This document shows positions 52,698 to 61,159 of a stretch of DNA of 64,000 bases, one piece after another; the stretch's first letter is position 1; each line of letters starts with the position of its first letter. A program made the position numbers and the translations under genes. Under the pieces are notes generated by a model that was not told the origin of the DNA, ran no database searches, and saw nothing but the letters and a program-made list of their open reading frames with translations. The stretch is from Bradyrhizobium sp. CCGUVB4N. Lineage in GTDB: Bacteria > Pseudomonadota > Alphaproteobacteria > Rhizobiales > Xanthobacteraceae. Where the stretch lies: contig NZ_JANADP010000001.1 in assembly GCF_024199945.1 (NCBI RefSeq), positions 558,001-622,000 on the forward strand, given 5' to 3'.

Positions 52698-53486
52698 TCA
52701 CTCGCTCGGGGCGAGATCGTCGCCGGACGCGGCAGGAGCAGCCTCGCGCTCGGGGCGCGGGCCGTTATGCGGCCGGCGGCGCCGCCGCGGGAAACGCTCG
52801 CCACCGCCGCTATTGCCGCCTTCGAAGCCGCCCGGAGCGCCGTTCGTCTGCGGCTGCGCGCCGGTGATGAAGGACGGCAGGCGATCGACGTTGCCGGCAT
52901 CAGCGATGACGGGCTGCGGCTGGTTCGGCGGCTGCGGCTGGTGCTGCTGATATTGCGGCTGCGGACGATGGTCGCGTTCGCGGTGTTCGCGCGGCTGCTG
53001 CTGATCGCGCTGATAGGGCTGCTGGTTGTTGTCGCGTTGCTGGTAGTCACGATTGTGATCGCGCTGGCCGTCACGCTGATAGGGCTGTTGCTGCTGCGGC
53101 GGCTGCGGAACGAAGCCAGGCTCCTGGCCGAAATTCGAGAAATTCTCGCCGTCGTCCTCGCCGTCGTCACCGCTCGAGGTGCTGATGGGCTCGTCGCCGC
53201 GCGGCTGCTGGTTCTGGCGGAACTGTTCCTGGGCCGCCGCGATCAGGCGAAAATAATGCTCGGCGTGCTGGTAGTAGTTTTCGGCGGCAACCGGGTCGCC
53301 GGAGGAGCGCGCGTCACGCGCAAGCTGAAGATATTTTTCGGCGATGTGCGAGGCGGTGCCACGGATCTTGATGTCGGGGCCGTTCGATTCGTAGACCCGG
53401 GTCATCGGGTTCTGGCCGCGCCGGTTATTGTTGTTGTTATTATTGTTGCGGTTGCGCATCCGCTGCTTGTTCTGACCGTTTCTCAT
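52698..53486 (-). CDS. DUF4167 domain protein with an asparagine tract and a Gln/Arg-rich tail
   Basis: A 262-residue protein. After MRNGQNKQRMRNR comes a run of eight Asn, then the DUF4167 core (TRVYESNGPDIKIRGTASHI through AENYYQHAEHYFRLIAAAQE, residues about 30-85). The remaining 170 residues are disordered, rich in Gln, Arg, Pro and Asp (RDHNRDYQQRDNNQQPYQRD and QYQQHQPQPPNQPQPVI). The composition suggests RNA binding or phase-separating behaviour, but function is unestablished. In many alphaproteobacteria it follows prmC, as here. Confidence 0.9.
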   Translation of the reverse strand: MRNGQNKQRMRNRNNNNNNNNRRGQNPMTRVYESNGPDIKIRGTASHIAEKYLQLARDARSSGDPVAAENYYQHAEHYFRLIAAAQEQFRQNQQPRGDEPISTSSGDDGEDDGENFSNFGQEPGFVPQPPQQQQPYQRDGQRDHNRDYQQRDNNQQPYQRDQQQPREHRERDHRPQPQYQQHQPQPPNQPQPVIADAGNVDRLPSFITGAQPQTNGAPGGFEGGNSGGGERFPRRRRRPHNGPRPEREAAPAASGDDLAPSE

Positions 53487-53949
53487 GTCCTGCCTTTAAT
53501 TCCAGCCCTAAAGGTTGCACGCATTACTGATTGCTAGGAGTGACCTGATGACAGCGGTTCACATGCCTCACGCGCACCGCGCGCAAGAGCGGATTGAACC
53601 CTGCCGATGTTCGTCGACCGTCGCGTTCAACAAAGACGCGTTCCCCACCCGCCAGCATTGATTGCCAGCGAACCCATTCATATCGCCTGCCGAAACAAGC
53701 CCTGCTTTGTTGCGTAAGTCTTCAAGCGCAATATCAGGCTTTCGTTCACGTTGCGGTCGGAAAGCAGCGTACCTCAATGGGCTATCGCGCTTAACAGGAC
53801 CTGCGGCTTGGAACCTTAAATCAGTGAAGCTCTCGCCTGAGAGCCCGGCTTTCGCCCGTAGGTCTACGGGGCCGACACCGATGTGTTGATGGGAAGGTAG
53901 TCGTTCCCAAGGGATATTCCAAGAGGTTTTTTCGAGCCCAATCCGGCTT
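53487..53949. other. 463-base spacer between prmC and the DUF4167 gene with clustered hairpins
   Basis: No convincing gene is seen; a 69-codon frame on the minus strand (53568-53777) lacks any family feature. Between 53829 and 53908 are GCTCTC-GCCT-GAGAGC, CCCGTA-GGTC-TACGGG and GGGAA/TTCCC hairpins in succession, followed by TTTTTT at 53927-53932 on the plus strand. Both flanking genes are read leftward, so this may be a structured leader of the DUF4167 mRNA, a small RNA, or decayed sequence. I cannot match it to tmRNA, RNase P RNA, SRP RNA or 6S RNA. Confidence 0.4.
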
Positions 53950-54858
53950 TTATGGGGGCATTTTTCGGGCCGAGACCGCTCTGGGAATGCCCGCCAGGTC
54001 GGCCCTGGGCGGCCTGTCGATCGATAACGCGGCGGCCGCCATCAAGGCCTGGATATCGCCAGCCTGGCCCTGTCCGGCCTCGACGATCAGGGCGCCGCCG
54101 GGCACGAGCCGCTCGGCCGCCTGCGGTATCAGGGCGCGGTAGGCGTCATAGCCGTCATTGCCGCCATCGAGCGCCAGATGCGGATCGTGCTCGCGCACCT
54201 CGAGGCTCAGTTTCGGAATTTCCCCGGCGGGAATATAGGGCGGATTCGATACGATCAGATCGAATGGACCGTGAAGCGCGGATGCATAGGAGCAGGCGAC
54301 GAACGCCGCGCGGTCGGCGAGGCCGAGGGTGGCCGCATTGCCCTTGGCGGTGCCGAGTGCAGTGAGGCTGAGATCGGTGCCGACACCGAATGCCTCGGGA
54401 ATCTCGTGCAGCAGCGCGAGCAGGATCGCGCCCGATCCGGTGCCGATGTCGGCGATACGCGGGCGCCGTCCCGCGATCGCGCCTTCGCGGAAAATCTCGA
54501 GTGCCAGCTCGACCACCGTCTCGGTGTCCGGCCGCGGCACCAGCGTCGCCTCGGAGAGGCGGAACGGCAGGCCCCAGAATTCCCGCGTGCCGAGAATGCG
54601 GGCGACCGGTTCATGTGCGAGCCTCCGCTGCGCATATGCTTCGAGCCGTGCGGCCTCCTCCGGCGTGAGGTGTCGCGCCGCCTGCGTGATCAGGCCGGTC
54701 AGGTCGAGCCCCAACGCGGCGCCGACGAGCAGGCGTGCATCGAGGGAGGGCTCTTCGATGCCGGCGGATTGCAGACGCGCCGTGAGCGCGCGTCGCGCAC
54801 TCTCGATGCTGTGTCCGGATTCGAAACCTGTCGCCAATGGAGCCATCCTGCCTGGCAT
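53950..54858 (-). CDS. prmC: Peptide chain release factor N5-glutamine methyltransferase
   Basis: A protein of about 302 residues that methylates the Gln of the GGQ motif in release factors. It has the helical N-domain (SIESARRALTARLQSAGI), the REFWGLPF hinge, VPRPDTETVVE, the SAM motif ADIGTGSGAILLALL and the catalytic NPPY in DLIVSNPPYIPAGE. The frame is open to 54939, but ATG 54858 or 54846 gives a normal N-terminus and does not overlap the divergent HIT gene. prfA, its substrate, is 7 kb away with a liv cluster between. Confidence 0.92.
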   Translation of the reverse strand: MPGRMAPLATGFESGHSIESARRALTARLQSAGIEEPSLDARLLVGAALGLDLTGLITQAARHLTPEEAARLEAYAQRRLAHEPVARILGTREFWGLPFRLSEATLVPRPDTETVVELALEIFREGAIAGRRPRIADIGTGSGAILLALLHEIPEAFGVGTDLSLTALGTAKGNAATLGLADRAAFVACSYASALHGPFDLIVSNPPYIPAGEIPKLSLEVREHDPHLALDGGNDGYDAYRALIPQAAERLVPGGALIVEAGQGQAGDIQALMAAAALSIDRPPRADLAGIPRAVSARKMPP

Positions 54859-54937
54859 CGTGGATAGATCGGCGGCATTGCTTGCGTCAACGGAAAGGAG
54901 CGCGTTTGATCGCACCGCGCAGCGAAGGAGGGCATCC

Positions 54938-55363
54938 ATGACGGCCTATGACGATCAGAACGTCTTCGCGAAGATCCTGCGCGGCGAGATTCCCTGCTTC
55001 GAGGTATTCAGGGATGATCGCAGCTTCGCTTTCCTGGACATCATGCCGCGCTCGCCGGGGCATACGCTGGTGATTCCGAGGGCGCCGGCGCGCGGAATCC
55101 TCGATATTGCCGACGATGATCTCGCCGCGGTCGCCCGGACCGCGAAGCGGGTTGCGATTGCGTCGATGAAGGCGTTCGATGCGGAGGGGATTATCCTGCA
55201 GCAGTTCAGCGAGCCGGCCAGCGGGCAGGTGGTCCTTCACCTGCACATGCATGTCATGCCGGTCAGGGCCGGCGTCGAGCTGCTGCCGGCGCAGACGCGC
55301 AAGGAGGACATGACCGTGCTCGCCGAGCATGCCAAGCGGATGATCGCGGCGATCGGCAGCTAA
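54938..55363 (+). CDS. HIT family protein (histidine-triad nucleotide hydrolase)
   Basis: A 141-residue HIT protein with the signature HLHMHVMPV (HxHxH) near residue 97 and the core FLDIMPRSPGHTLVIPR. HINT-type enzymes hydrolyse nucleoside phosphoramidates. Start at ATG 54938 with AAGGAGGG upstream; the long frame from 54329 is an antisense artefact of prmC. Its stop overlaps that of the convergent livF gene by four bases. Confidence 0.93.
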   Translation: MTAYDDQNVFAKILRGEIPCFEVFRDDRSFAFLDIMPRSPGHTLVIPRAPARGILDIADDDLAAVARTAKRVAIASMKAFDAEGIILQQFSEPASGQVVLHLHMHVMPVRAGVELLPAQTRKEDMTVLAEHAKRMIAAIGS

Positions 55364-56058
55364 ACGCCGAGATAGCGCTGCAGCAATTCGGGCTGGGCCT
55401 TGAGCTCCTGCGCCGGCCCTTCGTGAACGATGTGGCCGTTGTTGATGATGTAGATCCGCGTCGCCAGCGCCAGTGTTGCCGCAAGATTTTGCTCGACCAG
55501 CACGATGGTCTGACCGGCGGCCGCGAGCTCGCGGCAGGCCTTGACGAGATCGTGGACGATGACGGGTGCCAATCCTTCGAACGGTTCGTCCAGCAGCACG
55601 ATCTTGGGATCGCGCACCAGGGCGCGTGCGATTGCGAGCATCTGCTGCTCGCCGCCGGAGAGCTCCGTGCCGCGATTGCTGCGCCGCTCCTTCAGCCGCG
55701 GGAACATCTCGTAGATGCGGCCGAGCGGCCAGCGTTTCGGGGCGGTGATGCCGGCGAGGACGATGTTCTCCTCCACCGACAGGCTGCCGAAGATGCGCCG
55801 CTCCTCGTGCACGAGCTGCATGCCGGCCTGTGCGATCTTGTGGCTCCTGCGCCCGGCGATGTCGATGCCGTCGAATTTCACGCTGCCGCTGCGCGGCGTC
55901 ACCACGCCCATCAGGCTCTTCAGCGTGGTGCTCTTGCCGGCGCCGTTGCGGCCGAGCAGCGCCACCACCTCGTGGCGTTCGACATGCATGTCGACGTCGA
56001 ACAGGATGTGCGAGTCGCCGTAATAGCTGTTCAGGCCGTTGACCTCGATCAGGCTCAT
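55360..56058 (-). CDS. livF: Branched-chain amino acid/amide ABC transporter ATP-binding protein
   Basis: A 232-residue ATPase: Walker A GRNGAGKSTTLKSL, signature LSGGEQQMLAIARAL, Walker B KIVLLDEPFEGLAP, H-loop VLVEQNL. It is one of two ATPases for the LivHM-type permease. The ATG overlaps the stop of the LivM-LivG fusion gene (ATGA), so they are translationally coupled. It is the last gene of the operon. Confidence 0.95.
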   Translation of the reverse strand: MSLIEVNGLNSYYGDSHILFDVDMHVERHEVVALLGRNGAGKSTTLKSLMGVVTPRSGSVKFDGIDIAGRRSHKIAQAGMQLVHEERRIFGSLSVEENIVLAGITAPKRWPLGRIYEMFPRLKERRSNRGTELSGGEQQMLAIARALVRDPKIVLLDEPFEGLAPVIVHDLVKACRELAAAGQTIVLVEQNLAATLALATRIYIINNGHIVHEGPAQELKAQPELLQRYLGV

Positions 56059-57896
56059 GCGGCGATCTCTCCGTGCACGCCGCCGAGATAGGCTTCCTGC
56101 ACCGCGGCGTTGGTCTTGATTTCTTCTGGGCTTCCGGAGACCAGCACGCGGCCCTCCTGCAGCACCGTCACGCGCTCGACCAGCTCGAACAGCGAATCCA
56201 TGTCGTGGTCGATGATGATCATGGTGCGTCCACGCGCGATCGATTTGAGCAGCTTCACGGTCTCGACCCGCTCGCGCGGACTCATGCCGGCGAGCGGCTC
56301 GTCGAGCAACAGCAGGCGCGGCGATGTGGCGAGCGCGAGCCCGATCTCCAGCCGGCGCTTCTCGCCATAAGCGAGCTCGGACACGGGCGTGTCGGCGCGG
56401 CGGGTCAAATTGACCAGCGCGAGCGTGTGCTCCACCTGCTCCGTCAGGCCCTTGACGCCGGCGAGCGTGCGGAACAGGTCGAGCCGGAACTTTCCGCGCA
56501 GCTCTGCGAGCGCTGCGATCGTCAGGTTCTGCCGCACCGTGAGACCCGTGAAGAGCTGATTGACCTGGTAGCTCTTGGTCAAGCCGAGCTGGCAGACTTC
56601 GGTGACCTTCAGGCCCGTGATGTCGCGGCCCTCGAACATGATCTGGCCCGAGGTCGGCGGGACCTCGCAGGTCAGCATCTTGAAGAAGGTCGATTTGCCG
56701 GCGCCGTTGGGGCCGATGATGCCGCGTAGCTCGCCCTGATTGACGCTGAAATCGATGTCGCTATTGGCGACGAGGCCGCCGTAGCGCTTGGTGAGACCAG
56801 TGGCTTTGAGGATGGGGCCGGAATAGACGGGATGCTCGACCTCCTTGGCCCGCATCGGTGCAGGCGGGACCAGGTGCGGCGCTTCGACCTCGGCCTCCTC
56901 CGTCTCCACAGCCTTCCGGGCTCGGTTGCCGGACACGAGGCCGTAGAGATCGACAAGGCCGCCGACGATACCGCCGCGCAGGAAGCAGACCAGCAACACG
57001 AACACGACGCCGAGCACGAGCTTCCAGGCGGCGCCCAGGCCCAGCGCGGACTGCAGGAAGTCCTGCAGGAACAGCCAGACGGTGGCGCCGACCAGCGGGC
57101 CGAACAACGTGCCGCGACCGCCGATGGCGGTCTGCATCACGAGCTGGCCAGAGGTGTCGAAAGTGAAAGCGTCAGGCGGCATGAAGGCCTGGAGCACGCC
57201 GAGCAGGCCGCCGGCGAAGCCCGCATAGGCCGCGGCGATCACGAAGGCGGTCAGCTTGTAGCCGTGGATGTTGTGGCCGACGGCGGTCGCGCGCAGCGGA
57301 TTGTCCCGGATCGCGCTCAGAATCGCCCCGACCGGCGAGCGCACGATCCTGAGTGCGATGATGACGCCGATGAAATAGCACAGCGCGATGAACTGATAGA
57401 GCGACCAGCCATTGGTGAAGTGGATGGTGGTGAAGCCGAGATTGAAGCTCGGGGTCGGCACGCCCGGCAGGCCGTTCTCGCCGCCGGTGAAATCCGAGAG
57501 CGGATTGAACTCGACGAAGAAGAACACTTCCGCGATCGCCACCGTGATCATGGCAAAGTAGATGCCGGTGCGGCGCAGCGCGATCAGGCCGATCAGATAG
57601 CCGGTCGCCGCCGCTGCGATCATGCCGATGACCAGCGCGCCCAGCACGTTGCTGAAGCCGGCGCGAGTCAAGAGGTAAGCGGCGACGAAGCCGCCGGTGC
57701 CGTAGAAGGCGGACTGGCCGAACGACAAGAGACCGGTGAAGCCGAACAGGATGTCGAAGCCGAGGCCGAACAGGCCCCAGACCAGGATCCGGTTCACCGT
57801 GTTCGGCGCAAAGCCGAGATGGGGCAGCACGAAGGGAGCCACGATCAGGCCGATGGCCGTCAGTGTCTCGATCAGGAACGGTCGTTGCTTGAGCAT
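56055..57896 (-). CDS. livMG: Fused LivM permease and LivG ATPase of a branched-chain amino acid ABC transporter
   Basis: A 613-residue fusion. Residues about 1-330 are the LivM permease with about ten membrane segments (PNTVNRILVWGLFGLGFDI, FGFTGLLSFGQSAFYGTGG, GGRGTLFGPLVGA). After a linker rich in Glu and Pro, residues about 360-613 form the LivG ATPase: Walker A GPNGAGKSTFFKM, signature SELAYGEKRRLEIGLAL, Walker B LLLDEPLAGMS. The two are separate genes in E. coli. Start is ATG 57896, 12 bases after livH; a longer frame to 58775 is a shifted shadow of livH. Confidence 0.94.
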   Translation of the reverse strand: MLKQRPFLIETLTAIGLIVAPFVLPHLGFAPNTVNRILVWGLFGLGFDILFGFTGLLSFGQSAFYGTGGFVAAYLLTRAGFSNVLGALVIGMIAAAATGYLIGLIALRRTGIYFAMITVAIAEVFFFVEFNPLSDFTGGENGLPGVPTPSFNLGFTTIHFTNGWSLYQFIALCYFIGVIIALRIVRSPVGAILSAIRDNPLRATAVGHNIHGYKLTAFVIAAAYAGFAGGLLGVLQAFMPPDAFTFDTSGQLVMQTAIGGRGTLFGPLVGATVWLFLQDFLQSALGLGAAWKLVLGVVFVLLVCFLRGGIVGGLVDLYGLVSGNRARKAVETEEAEVEAPHLVPPAPMRAKEVEHPVYSGPILKATGLTKRYGGLVANSDIDFSVNQGELRGIIGPNGAGKSTFFKMLTCEVPPTSGQIMFEGRDITGLKVTEVCQLGLTKSYQVNQLFTGLTVRQNLTIAALAELRGKFRLDLFRTLAGVKGLTEQVEHTLALVNLTRRADTPVSELAYGEKRRLEIGLALATSPRLLLLDEPLAGMSPRERVETVKLLKSIARGRTMIIIDHDMDSLFELVERVTVLQEGRVLVSGSPEEIKTNAAVQEAYLGGVHGEIAA

Positions 57897-57907
57897 CAGC
57901 GGATCAC

Positions 57908-58783
57908 TTACTCGCGGCCCTGCACGCCGAGCAGGCCATGCGGTCGCACCACGAGCACGAGCGTCATCGCCGCAAACAGCATCACATAGGCGTAGCCGGG
58001 GTTGAACATGGAGGTGACGCTGATGATCTCGCCGGCGATCAGGCCGCCGAGGATCGCGCCGGGGAACGAGCCGACGCCGCCGATCACCACCACCACGAAG
58101 GTCTGGACCAGGATGTCGTCGCCGATGCCCGGTGTCAGCGACACCACCGGCGCGTTGACGATGCCGGCAAAGCCGGCGGCCATCGCGCCGATGCCGAACA
58201 CGATCATGAAGACGCGGTAGACGTTGATGCCGAGCGAATCGACCATCACCGAATCCTCGATGCCGGCGCGCACGATCATGCCGAGCCGAGTGCGGTAGAG
58301 AATGATGAACAGCGCGCCCAGCGCGATTGCCACGATGCCGACCACGGCCAGGCGATAGGTCGGATAGAACATGAAGCCGAGATTGGTGATGCCCTGGAAC
58401 AGGGCCGGCGGCGGCACCAATTGCGACTGGCTGGAAAAGATCAGGCGCACGAGCTCGACGAAGCAGATGCCGAGCCCGAAGGTCACGAGCAACTGATCCT
58501 CGTGCGGGCGATGATAGAAATGGCGGATGATGACGCGTTCCATCACGACGCCGAGCAGCATCACGAACAGCGAGCCTGCGATCACGGCGAGGATGAACGA
58601 TTCCGTGTACTGATAGGTGACGAAGCCGGCATAGCCGCCGATCATGAACATCGCGCCGTGCGCGAGGTTGAGCACGCCGAGCGTGCCGTAGATGATGGTC
58701 AGGCCGGAGCTGATCAGCGCGAGCAGGGCGCCGAGCGCGAGCCCGTTGAAAAGCTGCGAAACGAGGTTGGGCCAACTAATCAT
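57908..58783 (-). CDS. livH: Branched-chain amino acid/amide ABC transporter permease
   Basis: A 291-residue inner-membrane permease of the LivH type with about eight segments. It opens MISWPNLVSQLFNGLALGA, and contains NLAHGAMFMIGGYAGF (family motif near residue 40) and VVIGGVGSFPGAILGGLIAG, a conserved coupling-loop region. It is followed by livMG and livF and preceded 98 bases upstream by the substrate-binding protein gene, together forming one uptake system. Confidence 0.94.
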   Translation of the reverse strand: MISWPNLVSQLFNGLALGALLALISSGLTIIYGTLGVLNLAHGAMFMIGGYAGFVTYQYTESFILAVIAGSLFVMLLGVVMERVIIRHFYHRPHEDQLLVTFGLGICFVELVRLIFSSQSQLVPPPALFQGITNLGFMFYPTYRLAVVGIVAIALGALFIILYRTRLGMIVRAGIEDSVMVDSLGINVYRVFMIVFGIGAMAAGFAGIVNAPVVSLTPGIGDDILVQTFVVVVIGGVGSFPGAILGGLIAGEIISVTSMFNPGYAYVMLFAAMTLVLVVRPHGLLGVQGRE

Positions 58784-58881
58784 GCGACGATCGCTGTTGT
58801 GACGCGCGATGAGCTTGCGTCAAAAAGGTGACGCCGCAGGTTCAGAGTAGGGCCTACGGCGTCACAGGGGTTAGCGCGTGC

Positions 58882-60216
58882 TCAGGTGTAGTCGCCGAGA
58901 TGGCAGCCGAACGCGTCCGGTTTCTGCATCAGGCCTTCACCCGGGACGATCTCGACGACGTCGTACCAGTCTTCCTTGTTCTTCATGTCCTTCTGCTGCT
59001 TGCCCTTGACGATGATCACCGGGCGAACGCACTGGTGATCCTCGGGGCGGTAATGCACGTCCCCGACCAGCGAGGGGATCGTCTCGCCCTTCTCATAGGC
59101 CTTGATCACGTCGGGCGGATTGAAGCTGCCGGCCTGCTCACACATGTGGGCCCAGTGCGCGAAGCTGACATAGGCGTTCTCGGCGCCCCATTCCGGCTTG
59201 TAGCCGTACTTCTTCTCGAAGGCCTCGTTGAACATCTTGGCCAGCGGGAACTTGTCTTCGATCGTCCACCAATAGTCAGTGGCGGCATAGACGCCCTGCA
59301 TCAGGCCGCCGGTCTCGCGCGCGATGAACGGCACCTGGTAGGGGACGACCAGCTTCATCTTGTCGAGCACGCCGAACTGTTTCGCTTGTTGGGTCGACAG
59401 TACCGCGTCGTGGCCCCAGTTGACGTTGATGAGCACGTCCGCACCGGAGTTGGCGACGTTCAGCAGATAGGAGGAATAATCAGGGGCGCCAAGCGGGGCG
59501 ACCTGGTTGGTCACGGTGGTCCAGCCGGCGGTCGCGAGGAAGTCCTGCATCGACTTGGTGACGGTGTGGCCGTAGGTGTAGTCTGGCGTCAGATACGCGG
59601 CCTTCTTGCCCTTGCCGAACTCCCGCACCATCACGGGGCCGATCGCGGCCGCGGCGGTCTGGCCGAAGAAGTTCTGACGCACGCCGTAGCGCACGCAGTC
59701 CTTGCCGGTGGTGTCGTTCGATCCGGAGATGCCGCAGACGAACAGCACGTGCTCGCGCTGGGCGAGCTTGTTCAACGCGACCGCAACGGCGCTCGACGTG
59801 CCGCCTGTGATCATGATCGCCTTGTTCTCGCTGATGAAGCGCTGCTGCGCCTGCACCGCTTCGTTCGGCTTGGCGGCGGAGTCGGCGACGCCGAACTTCA
59901 GCTCCTTGCCGAGCACGCCCTTGCTGGTCTTGGGCGAGATCTTCTTGATCAGCTCGTGGCCTTCATTGATGTGCTCGATCGCGAGCTGATAGCCCTTGAG
60001 CTCGTCCTCGCCCTGCACGGCATAGGTTCCGGTGCGCGGCACCGAGATGCCGATGAAGGCGGTGGAACCCGACACGCCCGTGGGAAAGGAGCCGATCGCC
60101 GGCTTGTCTTCGGCAAAGGCCGGCATCGCCGGCAGCATCGAGCCGCCGATGAGGCCCGCTGTGGTCTGGAGCAGGCCACGGCGCGAGAGGCCGCGGCGAA
60201 TGAGATCGTCAGTCAT
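58882..60216 (-). CDS. ABC transporter substrate-binding protein, LivK/amide type, with Tat signal
   Basis: A 444-residue periplasmic type I binding protein (Peripla_BP_6). A twin-arginine signal is present (SRRGLLQTTAGLIGG, cleavage after AFA near residue 35). The mature part has GISVPRTGTYAVQGEDELKG and EHINEGHELIKK, the N-lobe of the fold, and GGTSSAVAVALNKLAQ. It is first in the livH-livMG-livF cluster. The ligand may be a branched-chain amino acid, urea, or a short amide; the sequence alone does not decide. Confidence 0.9.
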   Translation of the reverse strand: MTDDLIRRGLSRRGLLQTTAGLIGGSMLPAMPAFAEDKPAIGSFPTGVSGSTAFIGISVPRTGTYAVQGEDELKGYQLAIEHINEGHELIKKISPKTSKGVLGKELKFGVADSAAKPNEAVQAQQRFISENKAIMITGGTSSAVAVALNKLAQREHVLFVCGISGSNDTTGKDCVRYGVRQNFFGQTAAAAIGPVMVREFGKGKKAAYLTPDYTYGHTVTKSMQDFLATAGWTTVTNQVAPLGAPDYSSYLLNVANSGADVLINVNWGHDAVLSTQQAKQFGVLDKMKLVVPYQVPFIARETGGLMQGVYAATDYWWTIEDKFPLAKMFNEAFEKKYGYKPEWGAENAYVSFAHWAHMCEQAGSFNPPDVIKAYEKGETIPSLVGDVHYRPEDHQCVRPVIIVKGKQQKDMKNKEDWYDVVEIVPGEGLMQKPDAFGCHLGDYT

Positions 60217-60391
60217 GGTCGTTTCCTCCGAACATCGTTCTTGTTTGCAGGCAAAACACGACCTGTCCGGCGGCGGCCGGCCTCACAGGCCGGCCCGCGC
60301 CGGGCACGTCACATCCGCGTGTAGCTCTTGGACGTAAGCATTGCTTGTGAAGGCCTTCTGTCAATTTCGCCTTTGGTCGAACGACGAAAAT

Positions 60392-60423
60392 TATGTCGTG
60401 AAAACATATCGGATCACGATATA
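60392..60423. promoter_or_regulatory. Palindromic AT-rich site upstream of the alpha-CTD-like gene
   Basis: TATGTCGTGA (60392-60401) and TCACGATATA (60414-60423) are inverted with nine of ten positions matching and a 12-base spacer. A second, perfect dyad ATATCG-GATCA-CGATAT (60406-60422) overlaps it. The region is AT-rich for this genome and lies between the divergent substrate-binding protein gene and the 60468 gene, so it may control either or both. Confidence 0.5.
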
Positions 60424-60467
60424 TATTAGTCTTTGTGAGTACGAGGCTGGCGGGTTCGGCGAGAGAG

Positions 60468-61037
60468 ATGGCGCGGCAGACGATAGTGGCGGGTCGCGGG
60501 AAGCGACGATCCTGGCCGCAGGAGGCGGAGCGGCCCGAGGCGGCGTGGCCCATGGAGGGCAACGACCCGCGCAGCCGGCCGGCCGGCGAGCGGGGACCGG
60601 CCGTCGGCGCCGGTCAGGCGAAGCGCGCGCCGGTGCCGATGAAGCGGTTGAGCGTACGCGCCCAGAATGTCCTGAAGGAGCTCGCGGTCGAGCTCACCGG
60701 CGAGCAGCCGCCGAAAGGAAATTGGTCGCCTTCGCGCGAACTGCTGCGCGCGTTGACGGCCGAGCGTCTCGCCACCGCGCGCAATTGCGGCCCGCACACG
60801 ATGCGGGAGATCGTCGACTGGGCGCAGGGCTGCGGCGTCACCATCAAGCCGGTGATCGCGCCCGGCGGCTCGCTGTCGCAGATGTGGGCGGAGCTGATTG
60901 CCAACGCATCGGCCGGCGCCCTGACCAGCGCGGAGATCGCCGGTGCCCTGCAGCGCTCGATCCGGCGGAAGAGCGTCCGCATCCCGATCGCGTTTCAGGT
61001 CATCCTGGTGAAAATCCTGCTGTCCAGCTTCGAATAG
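60468..61037 (+). CDS. Protein with RNA polymerase alpha C-terminal-domain-like helix-hairpin-helix
   Basis: A product of about 189 residues, ATG 60468 preferred to GTG 60435. The first 55 residues are basic and low in hydrophobics. From KRLSVRAQNVLKELAVELTG through ERLATARNCGPHTMREIVDWA it follows the alpha-CTD pattern: LSVRxxNxLK at the start and a GPHTMREI loop in the place of GRKSLNEI. The tail of about 80 residues is unlike RpoA and has SLSQMWAELIANASA and VRIPIAFQVILVKILLSSFE. It lacks the rest of RpoA. A transcription-related role is inferred. Confidence 0.6.
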   Translation: MARQTIVAGRGKRRSWPQEAERPEAAWPMEGNDPRSRPAGERGPAVGAGQAKRAPVPMKRLSVRAQNVLKELAVELTGEQPPKGNWSPSRELLRALTAERLATARNCGPHTMREIVDWAQGCGVTIKPVIAPGGSLSQMWAELIANASAGALTSAEIAGALQRSIRRKSVRIPIAFQVILVKILLSSFE

Positions 61038-61159
61038 GCGGCCCGCGAGGCCGCCGATATGTGTGCATCCGCGCCGAGCGTCGGTTGGTTCCGCCGCGCC
61101 TTCCTTGCTAATCTCGGCGGCGCCCGCGCCATCGGCGGGCGCGACGTCGAAGGCAGGGA

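Noticed and set aside
53568..53777. 69-codon minus-strand frame between prmC and DUF4167 gene
   Set aside because: No signal, domain or good ribosome site; the region looks non-coding with hairpins.
57897..58775. LivH-LivM-LivG as one 906-codon protein
   Set aside because: The upstream part is a shifted frame of livH; livH has its own frame with correct permease motifs.
58828..60324. 498-codon plus-strand frame
   Set aside because: Antisense to the substrate-binding protein gene, with no recognisable domain.
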